Virus record (IMG/VR): IMGVR_UViG_3300021085_000017
Location: 1-64,000 of that record
Origin: a virus
Direction: 5' to 3' (one strand)
DNA: 64,000 bases
Position numbers and translations under genes: made by a program. Shown in pieces: positions 8,107 through 15,600 of the stretch (positions are counted from its first letter, which is position 1; each line of letters starts with the position of its first letter). A model generated the notes under the pieces. It saw nothing but the letters and a program-made list of their open reading frames with translations. It had not been told where the DNA came from and searched no databases.

Positions 8107-9489
8107 ATGGCACAAAAACATTTCTATGACAATCAGATTCGAAGATATATCTTACAATTTGTAAGAATGTTCAGTGGCTTCACAGTTAAAACAGGCTCAA
8201 AGAAAAACGATGGAGTAACTGATTATTATATCAGAGTACCAGCAAGATACGGAGATGTATCTCGTATGGCGGCAACTATTCTTAAGGGTAACTCAGAGAA
8301 TGTAGTACAATCTGCTCCATTTATTGCTTGTTGGGTACAAAGTTTGCAACCTGATAGACAGAGATTACAAGAGCCATTCTTCAATGATGCTGTGAGTATT
8401 AATGAAAGAGCATTCGACTCAAATACAAACTCTTACACCGCAGAACAGGGACAAAAGTATAGTGTAAAAAGATTAATGCCAGTTCCTTACTTACTGAATA
8501 TGCAAGTTGATATTTGGACTTCAAACACTGACCAAAAACTTCAACTACTTGAGCAAATCTTAGTGCTATTTAATCCAGCATTAGAAATACAACACAATGA
8601 TAATCCAATTGATTGGACGACAATCACTACTGTAGAGATGACTGACTTACAATGGACAAGCAGAGGAATTCCGGCAGGTATTGAAGACCAAATTGATATT
8701 GCAACAATGATATTTCAGATACCAGTTTGGATTAATCCACCAGCACAAGTCACAAGACAAAATGTTATCAGAAATATTATCAATAACATATACACTTATA
8801 CAGACTTAGACACACTTGATTATGACCCAGATGCATTTGAGTTCTTTGCAGACTTGAACGCACAGTCAAGTGTAATTGTAACTCCAGGCAATTACGCATT
8901 AAGAGTTTATGAAAATGGTGGTAATGTTTTAGCAACTCCGTTTGCAAACGGAAATTACGATGCTAGTATTCCTTGGTCAACAGTACTTAAAGAATATGGC
9001 ACATTAGATAGTGGTGTTTCAAGGCTTCGATTAAAATACCATGGCGAGTTAGATGACTTGAATGCTGACGTAATCGGCACACTATCAACTACTGGTGATA
9101 ATAATACTTTAGAATTCGCAATCGACACTGCTACGTTACCGACAAATACAATAACATCGGTAGATAGAATTATCAATGCCTCAACAGCAAGACCAGGATT
9201 TAACAGTATTCCAAATGTTGCACTAGGTCAAAGATACTTGACATTAGATTCTGCAACAGAAAGCAGTGTGTGGGGAATTGCAGTTGACACTAATGACATT
9301 ATAGAGTATAATGGTACTGATTGGGTGAAGAGTTTTGACGCAAGTGCTAATGACACTAGAGAATACGTAACAAACACAACGACTTCACAACAGTTTAAAT
9401 TTGATGCCAAAGATAAATCATGGACAGATACATACCAAGGAATTTATGAGGCTGGATATTGGAGAATGGAACTAGTAGTAACGCCATAA
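8107..9489 (+). CDS. gp15: Tail sheath stabiliser / completion protein (T4 gp15-like)
   Basis: The 460-residue protein begins MAQKHFYDNQIRRYILQF, followed by a VRMFSGFTVK and IRVPARYGD segment. It then has KRLMPVPYLLNMQVDIWTSN, the arrangement typical of T4-like gp15, which caps the tail and sheath and contacts the neck. T4 gp15 is about 272 residues. The extra C-terminal 200 residues (from about 250) carry beta-rich sequence of the kind seen in accessory virion domains. It lies directly after gp14. Its stop codon overlaps the start of the next gene (TAATG), so the two are translationally coupled. Confidence 0.72.
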   Translation: MAQKHFYDNQIRRYILQFVRMFSGFTVKTGSKKNDGVTDYYIRVPARYGDVSRMAATILKGNSENVVQSAPFIACWVQSLQPDRQRLQEPFFNDAVSINERAFDSNTNSYTAEQGQKYSVKRLMPVPYLLNMQVDIWTSNTDQKLQLLEQILVLFNPALEIQHNDNPIDWTTITTVEMTDLQWTSRGIPAGIEDQIDIATMIFQIPVWINPPAQVTRQNVIRNIINNIYTYTDLDTLDYDPDAFEFFADLNAQSSVIVTPGNYALRVYENGGNVLATPFANGNYDASIPWSTVLKEYGTLDSGVSRLRLKYHGELDDLNADVIGTLSTTGDNNTLEFAIDTATLPTNTITSVDRIINASTARPGFNSIPNVALGQRYLTLDSATESSVWGIAVDTNDIIEYNGTDWVKSFDASANDTREYVTNTTTSQQFKFDAKDKSWTDTYQGIYEAGYWRMELVVTP

Positions 9490-9932
9490 TGAAAGAATCG
9501 AAACTCAAGGCGGCTGGCGGATGCATAGTCGCAAAAGACACACATAGAATACTTCTACAACAAAGAGCAATAGATGGGTCATTTCCTAGAAATTGGGGTT
9601 TCTTTGGTGGAAAAGTAGAAGACAATGAAAATGTAGCACAAGCATTATTACGAGAGTTACAAGAAGAAATATCATTAGATATTGAAAATGATATTGTAAA
9701 GATATATCCACTAGACCAATATCATGCAAGAAATGGTGACTTTAGTTACTACTCTTTTGTTATTCTTGTCAAAGAAGAATTCATTCCAAAAATGAACGAT
9801 GAGTCTGGCGGATATGCTTGGGTAGACACAAACTGCGTGCCAAAACCTTTACATCCTGGTACAAGACGTACACTTTTTAGAAAGAAAAAACTAAAAATTA
9901 TTAACGATATCATATCAACATTGAAAGTTTAA
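9489..9932 (+). CDS. NUDIX hydrolase
   Basis: The 147-residue protein starts at an ATG overlapping the gp15 stop. The NUDIX box is complete: G-K-V-E-D-N-E, seven residues, then R-E-L-Q-E-E-I-S-L. Around it are AAGGCIVAKD and LLQQRAIDGSFPRNWGFFGG. These enzymes cleave nucleoside diphosphates linked to another group (oxidised dNTPs, NAD, ADP-ribose, capped RNA ends). The substrate cannot be told from the sequence. An in-frame start at 9459 exists, but it lies inside gp15 without a ribosome site. It is co-transcribed with the radical SAM gene, which begins 1 nt after its stop. Confidence 0.88.
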   Translation: MKESKLKAAGGCIVAKDTHRILLQQRAIDGSFPRNWGFFGGKVEDNENVAQALLRELQEEISLDIENDIVKIYPLDQYHARNGDFSYYSFVILVKEEFIPKMNDESGGYAWVDTNCVPKPLHPGTRRTLFRKKKLKIINDIISTLKV

Positions 9933-9933
9933 A

Positions 9934-11151
9934 ATGATAAACTACAAAGATATAAAAAGATTAGATTTAGAAACTAGTAGTTTATGTAATGCTGAATGTC
10001 CGAGTTGTAATCGAAGACTAGAAGGTGGCATAAAGAGCAAAACATTCACAGAAACATATATGACCACTGAGCAAGTTAAAGAATGGTTTTCTGAAGACTT
10101 TATTGAAAACTTAAACATGATTACGATGTGTGGTAATTATGGAGATTCCATGACTAACCCAGATTTAATTCCTATTTTGAAACACTTTAGGTCTATAAAT
10201 CCAAATATAAGATTTCATATGAACACAAACGCAAGTGGCAGAGATGAAGCATTCTGGCGTGAGTTAGGAGAGATATTCTCTGTCAATAATTCTACTGTTG
10301 TATTCAGTGTTGATGGTCTTGAAGACACAAACTGGATATACAGAAAAGGCACATATTGGGATAAAATTATGTTAGCAATGGAAACATATATCTCAACAGG
10401 TGCTGATTCTCATTGGGAATTTCTTGTGTTTAGACATAATGAACATCAAGTAGAAGAAGCAAGACAACTTGCAAAAGATATGGGAGTCACCAAGTTCTTT
10501 GCCAAGAGAGCGATGGGCTTTTCTACTAATAGAGACAAAGACAATAATATTATTCAATCAATGAAAGTATACGGTAGACAAGGCGAGTATCAATATACAA
10601 TCAAGCCACCAGCAGAAGTTGAAAGTAAGAATGTTGAAAAACAATTTGACAAAAGAAATCTAGGCAATGATGACCAACAGAAAATGTTCTTAGATTCAGA
10701 AAAAGTTGGATATATCACAGATATAAAATCAGATTTAGAAAAATCTTATATTAATATTGAACCTGTTAAACGTAAAGACAGAACAAATCACATAAACAAC
10801 ATAGACAGAGAGTTGACTGGACACGAAGTAGAATTAGGCAAATGTGATATAGATTGTGTAGCAATAAAAAGTTCACATATTTTTGTAAACAGTTATGGGT
10901 TAGTTTTTCCGTGTTGTTGGCATGCCGCAATGTATGATGATGAGTTTGGCACTGAAGACATGGTTGGTCCGTTAGTGAATTTTATAAAATCTTTTGGAGA
11001 AAATAATATTTCATTACAACACAAATCTATAAAACAAATAATAGATGGAGAAATATATACAACTGGTTACTTAGATACATTCAAAGATAGAGATATAAGA
11101 AACAAAAGACTTAAGTCCTGTGCCGCCTTGTGTGGTGTAGTTGCAGGCTAA
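9934..11151 (+). CDS. Radical SAM protein with SPASM-like C-terminus
   Basis: The 405-residue protein has the radical SAM cluster motif C18-x3-C22-x2-C25 (CNAECPSC). A GNYGDSMTNPDLIPIL segment and HMNTNASGRD follow, as in the SAM-binding part of the barrel. The C-terminus has more cysteines: CDIDC, then NSYGLVFPCCWH, then CAALCG, resembling a SPASM auxiliary Fe-S domain found in peptide- and protein-modifying enzymes. Substrate unknown. No obvious precursor peptide gene is next to it. It follows the NUDIX gene with 1 nt between them, suggesting a two-gene cassette inserted after gp15. Confidence 0.85.
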   Translation: MINYKDIKRLDLETSSLCNAECPSCNRRLEGGIKSKTFTETYMTTEQVKEWFSEDFIENLNMITMCGNYGDSMTNPDLIPILKHFRSINPNIRFHMNTNASGRDEAFWRELGEIFSVNNSTVVFSVDGLEDTNWIYRKGTYWDKIMLAMETYISTGADSHWEFLVFRHNEHQVEEARQLAKDMGVTKFFAKRAMGFSTNRDKDNNIIQSMKVYGRQGEYQYTIKPPAEVESKNVEKQFDKRNLGNDDQQKMFLDSEKVGYITDIKSDLEKSYINIEPVKRKDRTNHINNIDRELTGHEVELGKCDIDCVAIKSSHIFVNSYGLVFPCCWHAAMYDDEFGTEDMVGPLVNFIKSFGENNISLQHKSIKQIIDGEIYTTGYLDTFKDRDIRNKRLKSCAALCGVVAG

Positions 11152-11195
11152 TACAAAATGTATTAAATCGTCACTTTGAGACACACTAAATCATC

Positions 11196-11203
11196 CTAAA
11201 TAC
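11196..11203 (+). promoter_or_regulatory. Late promoter element CTAAATAC
   Basis: Plus-strand CTAAATAC about 28 nt upstream of the GTG at 11232, with GGAGGAG in between. Confidence 0.6.
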
Positions 11204-11231
11204 TACTGTAGAGAAGTTTGGAGGAGATATA

Positions 11232-11939
11232 GTGAATCAACATATCATAAACTTAGAGAAACAGAGATTCATAAGAGATTGTAAGGCAGTTCTTAAAGGG
11301 GAAAGAACTACGGACAGTCTAAGAAGAACCATTGTACACTCTAGTCCTGGACACATAGAATATCTAAAGAGAGATTTAGATACAGCCGAAGCACGTCTAA
11401 TTGATGTTGTAATTGCTAAAGTCAAAGAAGAATCTAAAAAGGCATTATCAGCAAGTAGCCAACGTATTAACATACTGGCTATAAGTGTGCTTGAAAACTT
11501 ATCTACTGAAAGTTCAGAATTTGCTATCGAAGAAATAACAAAAAGATACCGAGAAAGTATCAATCCTGTGAAAGCATTATATTATGATTTACAAGAGATT
11601 ATGTTTCTATATGATGGCAAGCCAAAGAACAAACATCACACATTTCTAATCAATAAGTTTAGAAAGATAGAGGCATTTGAAAAAGTGCTAACTGCAATAG
11701 ATAGAGATATCAGAGACTTAGCAGAATGTAAACAACGAGTTAATAAGTTGAAGAATGAATACGGCTATCCAAACACAAGCGAACATTTAAAAAGAATTGT
11801 AGATTATCACAATGAGATGCTTCAATGGAAGACACTGTTTGAAAAGTTTCCTGAATGGATTCAGGAGAACTCATTGCCTGTAGGGTCTAAAGATGGTAAG
11901 AAAACATTCTGCACAACTATCAAAAAATTATTCAAATAA
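11232..11939 (+). CDS. Hypothetical helical protein, 235 aa
   Basis: I do not recognise this protein. It begins with GTG, well placed behind a strong GGAGGAG ribosome site. The sequence is almost entirely helical and charged, with heptad-like stretches around residues 60-110 and 150-190 (RDIRDLAECKQRVNKLKNEYG), so a coiled-coil structural or binding role is possible. No cysteine motif, signal peptide or membrane segment is visible. It is expressed from its own late promoter and ends at a bidirectional terminator. Confidence 0.75.
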   Translation: MNQHIINLEKQRFIRDCKAVLKGERTTDSLRRTIVHSSPGHIEYLKRDLDTAEARLIDVVIAKVKEESKKALSASSQRINILAISVLENLSTESSEFAIEEITKRYRESINPVKALYYDLQEIMFLYDGKPKNKHHTFLINKFRKIEAFEKVLTAIDRDIRDLAECKQRVNKLKNEYGYPNTSEHLKRIVDYHNEMLQWKTLFEKFPEWIQENSLPVGSKDGKKTFCTTIKKLFK

Positions 11940-11956
11940 TCAAAAAAACTATGTAT

Positions 11957-11985
11957 AAAAAAAGGGAGCATAATTGCTCCCTTTT
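11957..11985. terminator. Bidirectional rho-independent terminator
   Basis: Stem GGGAGCA/TGCTCCC (11964-11970 and 11975-11981) with loop TAAT, flanked by A and T runs. It lies between the convergent genes ending at 11939 (plus) and 12011 (minus) and can serve both. Confidence 0.9.
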
Positions 11986-12010
11986 AGTTGTTTCTTTAAA
12001 GTTTAAGTAA

Positions 12011-13210
12011 TTACTTACCTACTTTAACTTCAACGTAGCCTTCGCCACCTGTAGTTTTGTCTTCAATAGCGATACCAACATATGCTGTCATACGAGGGTC
12101 TACAGTTGTTTCTGTCCATACTGTTGCAACGCCTGAAATATCAGATGCTACTAGAATGTCGCCTTTAGAAACTGTTCCAACAACTTTACATGGTACACGA
12201 CCTTGTAGAGCGATGAAAGGGTGAGTTTCTGAATTACCAGCCGCATCGTTCATTGCGAATGCTGGTTTAGTAGAAACTACACCTGCAATCTTAGTTGAAC
12301 CATAACCTTGTGCTGAAGTAACTTCTGCTTCGCCACCAAACATAACTAATGTACCTTCTTCATATGGAGCGTCTGCCGCATATCTTTCAGCAAGGTCGGC
12401 ATATTTTGCATATGTCGCCGTACCGTTAAAGTCAGTTGCTGTAACTGCCGTGAATGTAGGTGAAGAAGTTGTTGTTAAGCCTTGGTTAAGTGATTTAACA
12501 TGAGCAATACCAGCCAATTCAGAGTCCATTAAGGCACCTGCCGCTGTCACGTTTGTCGCATCAGTTACGTTTGCACCTGATTCGATACCGTCTAACTTAG
12601 CACCGTCTGTAGCAACATCTCTTCCATCAAATGTAGAGTTAGTAGTTACTGCACCAGTAAATGCACCACCTGCCAATGGCATTTTAGTAGCAATTGAGTT
12701 AGTAACTGTTGTGCTAAAGTTAGCATCATCACCTAAAGCAGCCGCTAGTTCATTTAGTGTATCTAATGTCGCTGGAGCAGAATCCGCTAACGCCGATACT
12801 TTAGTATCAACATATGATTTGTTTGCCGCATCTGCTGAAGCAGTTGGAGTACCCAAATCAGTGATTTTGTTAGTGTTCATGTCGATTGTTGAACGCATGT
12901 CTAAAACGTCATCCATACGAATGTCATCTTTGAAACGAATTTTCTTAGTTTCGATACGACCGAAGTTGCTATCGTCACTATCACCTGAGCCACCATCGTT
13001 TGTTAATAGTTTAGCCGCAAGAATAGATACGTTACGTTCAACGTCTGCCATACGTCTAAGAGACGATTTTGAACCTGACATTGTGATATCATCTGCGCCT
13101 GCATCACCTGTAAATTCAACTAGTGAACCAGATGAATTATACTTATATTTTTTTGTTTTATCGAAGGAAAACTTATTAGTGTTACCTCCACTTCTCATTT
13201 TACGTGCCAT
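12011..13210 (-). CDS. Tail-fibre-like structural protein with YADLAERY C-terminal domain
   Basis: The 399-residue protein has three parts. The N-terminus is basic, followed by DADNA-type fibre repeats: MNTNKITDLGTPTASADAAN with SYVD, then LDTLNELAAALGDDANFSTT. The C-terminal domain of about 130 residues begins KYADLAERYAADAPYEEGT. The same C-terminal domain ends the 1290-residue fibre gene at 15601. Such domains close trimeric fibres of marine phages; some relatives self-cleave (weak memory, not shown here). It is the last gene of the fibre group. I see no late element directly upstream, so it is probably read from the gene before. Confidence 0.75.
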   Translation of the reverse strand: MARKMRSGGNTNKFSFDKTKKYKYNSSGSLVEFTGDAGADDITMSGSKSSLRRMADVERNVSILAAKLLTNDGGSGDSDDSNFGRIETKKIRFKDDIRMDDVLDMRSTIDMNTNKITDLGTPTASADAANKSYVDTKVSALADSAPATLDTLNELAAALGDDANFSTTVTNSIATKMPLAGGAFTGAVTTNSTFDGRDVATDGAKLDGIESGANVTDATNVTAAGALMDSELAGIAHVKSLNQGLTTTSSPTFTAVTATDFNGTATYAKYADLAERYAADAPYEEGTLVMFGGEAEVTSAQGYGSTKIAGVVSTKPAFAMNDAAGNSETHPFIALQGRVPCKVVGTVSKGDILVASDISGVATVWTETTVDPRMTAYVGIAIEDKTTGGEGYVEVKVGK

Positions 13211-13291
13211 TTTTATTCTCCTTTATGAGTTGATTAGCCCGAGACACCCTTTTTAATTCTGTATCAATCTATCGCCTCTCCGTGCGGTAGA

Positions 13292-13316
13292 ACGTGGGAG
13301 GTGGTGCCTCCCACGT
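13292..13316. promoter_or_regulatory. Perfect 10-bp hairpin between fibre genes
   Basis: ACGTGGGAGG and CCTCCCACGT pair perfectly around a 5-nt loop in the 148-nt gap between two minus-strand fibre genes. There is no T run on either side, so it is not a standard terminator. It may be an RNA-processing, stability or leaky-termination element that lowers expression of the distal fibre gene (inference). Confidence 0.5.
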
Positions 13317-13358
13317 CTTGTCTAATCTCTATTTTTGTTTACTCAATCAATTATTTGA

Positions 13359-15371
13359 TTAAGTGTTTGTAAAGCCTGTTACTTCTAATTCATCGTCTTC
13401 AGCAATAACGCCTGTAGCGATAACAACTGATGTACCAGAAACAGAATATTCAGCAGGACGTAACAACTGTCTGTTTAAGAAAACAGCATAGTGTTGTGCG
13501 TTTGATAATTCACTGAATGTAAATGATACTGTTGATGAAGCATTTGTTGTTTCTTGTGATGAAGTTACTGTTTGTACTGAACTATGGAAATGAGTAGTGT
13601 TAACTACTAAATCAATAGTACCGTCACCATCTTGGTATGATACTGTAATACCAGTCTCAGTGTTAGATGATAACATAGCACCAACTAAGTCTTGTAGTTC
13701 TTCGTCAGTTCTTTCAGTATATGACATAGCGCCAGTTGTACTGTTGTAACTTAGAGAACCAGAAGCAGAAATTGCCGCTCTTGCTCTTGCATCTGTATAG
13801 TACTGGTTCGTACCTTCAGTCAAATCACTTGTAGTTGCATTTGCGATTCTGGCGTCTGCTCTTGCATCTGTGTAGTACAAGTTAGTACCTTCAGATAAGT
13901 CAGTCGTAGAAGCCGCCGCTATTCTGGCGTCTGCTCTTGCATCTGTGTAGTAAAGATTTGCTGAACCTTCTGATAAATCATCTGTGTCTGAACTTGCTAG
14001 ACCTGTTGTTGAAATAACACCAGTTGATGAGTTATAAGAGATATCTCCAGAAACACTGATTGCGCCACGGGCACGAGCGTTTGTGAAGTATAGGTTAGTT
14101 GAACCTTCAGTCATCTCATCAGTATTGTCTTTAGTTGCGATTTGTGAAGCAACATAAGCCTTAACTGATTGTTGTGAAGGAACATGTGTTGCACTGTCTG
14201 AAGACATGTCGTCTTCATCTTTAAGATGAGCCGATATGCTTGTTACAGTACCAGCAGAACCTGATATATCACCAGTTACGTCACCAACCAAGTCACCTTG
14301 GAATGATGTTGAAGCAGTAATAGTTGTACCACCAATTGATGTAAATGAACCAGCCGCTGGAGTGTTACCACCAACTACACCGTCAAGGTTACCAGTTACG
14401 TTACCAGTTACAGCACCTGTAAACGTGTTGGCGACTAATGCACCAGCATGTAAAGTGTTTGAACCAGTTGACCATCTGTCATCTGATTCGTTCCATAGGA
14501 ACTGAACGTTTAATGAATCGCCACGTTCTACTTCGAAACCTGAGTTTTCAGTAGGTGTGCCGGTTGTGTTTGAGTTAAGAACAAACATGTTGTCTTCAAA
14601 CAATACGTCTGTTGTGTTAACTGTAGTTGTTGTACCAGAAACTGTTAAGTTACCAGCAACTGTTACGTTACTAGAGAATGCACCAGTTGTACCAGAAACG
14701 GCATTAGAGCCACCTGTTACTGCTGAAGCCGCCGCTGTGTCAACGTATGTTTTGTTTGCCGCATCAGTACCAGATACTGGTGTTGCTACTTCTTTAATTA
14801 AGTTTGAGTTCATGTCCATGTGGTCGCCGATTTGTAAATCGCCTGATACTGCACCTAATTCACCAGTAAAGTTAATACCATTACCTGAGATTAGTTTTAA
14901 TGTACCTGTTCCACTTGTAGTAAACTTAAGGTCTTCGTTTGCGTCTGTTGTAACGCTGATTGTACCAGAATCATCTTCAATAACTTTCTTACCGTTAATG
15001 TATAATGAACCAGGACCAACGTAGACATCACGCCACATCTTCGTGGTTGAGCCTAAGTCGTAAGTAATATTTGCACTTGGTAGTACGTGACCTGTCATTG
15101 TTAGGTCACCTGTTACTGCCGCGGCGCCTGACATAGTTGTCAAACCTGTGACACCAAGTGTGCCACCAACTGTTACGTTACTTGTAAACGTACCCGTTGA
15201 TGATGATACTGCCGCACCTTCTAGTGCTAAGGGCTGACCACCCGCTGTAGAACCGTCGTGTACAACTATTGTTTTTTTAGTTGTATCAACTGTAACTTCA
15301 CCCAATAAACCGGTAAAAGATGAATGTTCAGTCGTTGTACCACGTCGGAATTGAATTGCATATGCTGCCAT
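13359..15371 (-). CDS. Tail fibre protein with Mtd-like N-terminus and LYYTDARA repeats
   Basis: The 670-residue protein begins AAYAIQFRRGTTTEHSSF, then GEVTVDTTKKTIVVHDGST, resembling the N-terminal domain of major tropism determinant and many phage receptor-binding fibres. The body contains DAANKTYVD segments and a run of near-identical (S/T)DLSEGTNLYYTDARADARI units at residues about 420-540. A short C-terminal domain ends VFLNRQLLRPAEYSVSG and ELEVTGF. It probably forms a receptor-binding fibre. There is no reverse transcriptase or template repeat nearby, so it is not part of a diversity-generating retroelement in this window. It has a late promoter at 15549 and an unusually long leader. 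Confidence 0.78.
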   Translation of the reverse strand: MAAYAIQFRRGTTTEHSSFTGLLGEVTVDTTKKTIVVHDGSTAGGQPLALEGAAVSSSTGTFTSNVTVGGTLGVTGLTTMSGAAAVTGDLTMTGHVLPSANITYDLGSTTKMWRDVYVGPGSLYINGKKVIEDDSGTISVTTDANEDLKFTTSGTGTLKLISGNGINFTGELGAVSGDLQIGDHMDMNSNLIKEVATPVSGTDAANKTYVDTAAASAVTGGSNAVSGTTGAFSSNVTVAGNLTVSGTTTTVNTTDVLFEDNMFVLNSNTTGTPTENSGFEVERGDSLNVQFLWNESDDRWSTGSNTLHAGALVANTFTGAVTGNVTGNLDGVVGGNTPAAGSFTSIGGTTITASTSFQGDLVGDVTGDISGSAGTVTSISAHLKDEDDMSSDSATHVPSQQSVKAYVASQIATKDNTDEMTEGSTNLYFTNARARGAISVSGDISYNSSTGVISTTGLASSDTDDLSEGSANLYYTDARADARIAAASTTDLSEGTNLYYTDARADARIANATTSDLTEGTNQYYTDARARAAISASGSLSYNSTTGAMSYTERTDEELQDLVGAMLSSNTETGITVSYQDGDGTIDLVVNTTHFHSSVQTVTSSQETTNASSTVSFTFSELSNAQHYAVFLNRQLLRPAEYSVSGTSVVIATGVIAEDDELEVTGFTNT
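13785..14115 (-). repeat. Tandem fibre repeats encoding LYYTDARADARI-type units
   Basis: Five successive in-frame units of about 60-90 nt encode EGTN or EGSAN followed by LYYTDARADAR(I/A). The DNA is also very similar between copies (repeated CTTGCATCTGTGTAGTA). They probably arise and vary by recombination between copies. Confidence 0.75.
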
Positions 15372-15413
15372 TTAATTTTCTCCCGTCTTGTGTTATTTTA
15401 TAAAATATTATCA

Positions 15414-15461
15414 GAATGTTTCCATCCCTTGTTGCTTCTTTAAGGTTGAATGTTTCCATCC
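15414..15461 (-). repeat. Two 14-bp direct repeats in fibre-gene leader
   Basis: GAATGTTTCCATCC occurs at 15414-15427 and again at 15448-15461, 34 nt apart, inside the 5' leader of the 670-aa fibre gene. Only two copies are present. They could be a protein- or RNA-binding site (inference). Confidence 0.6.
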
Positions 15462-15510
15462 TTTCGACTAAGACAAAGGTTAGCCTAGGATAAGACAGGT
15501 AAGTCCTCTC

Positions 15511-15541
15511 CATAATGTAACGAGACCCTTTATCTTCTCGT
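15511..15541 (-). promoter_or_regulatory. 5' leader hairpin of fibre gene
   Basis: Minus-strand GTAACGAGA pairs perfectly with TCTCGTTAC around a loop of about 12 nt. It begins just downstream of the late element at 15549-15557, so it would form at the very 5' end of the mRNA. In T4-like systems 5'-end hairpins can protect mRNA (inference). Confidence 0.6.
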
Positions 15542-15548
15542 TACAATA

Positions 15549-15557
15549 CTATTTATC
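15549..15557 (-). promoter_or_regulatory. Late promoter element GATAAATAG for fibre gene
   Basis: Minus-strand GATAAATAG, giving an mRNA leader of about 170 nt before the ATG at 15371, longer than for other late genes here. Confidence 0.55.
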
Positions 15558-15600
15558 GAAATGTTTGGAAAAGCAATAGTTACAGTTAATAATTAAGTAC

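Noticed and set aside
13359-15371. Diversity-generating retroelement target (Mtd-like N-terminus)
   Set aside because: No reverse transcriptase, template repeat or variable C-type lectin end is visible in the window.
15414-15461. CRISPR-like repeat pair
   Set aside because: Only two 14-bp copies occur, with no further units and no cas genes.
15328-15513. 61-codon minus frame in the fibre leader
   Set aside because: It overlaps the fibre start, covers the hairpin and repeats, and has no family features. Better explained as untranslated leader.
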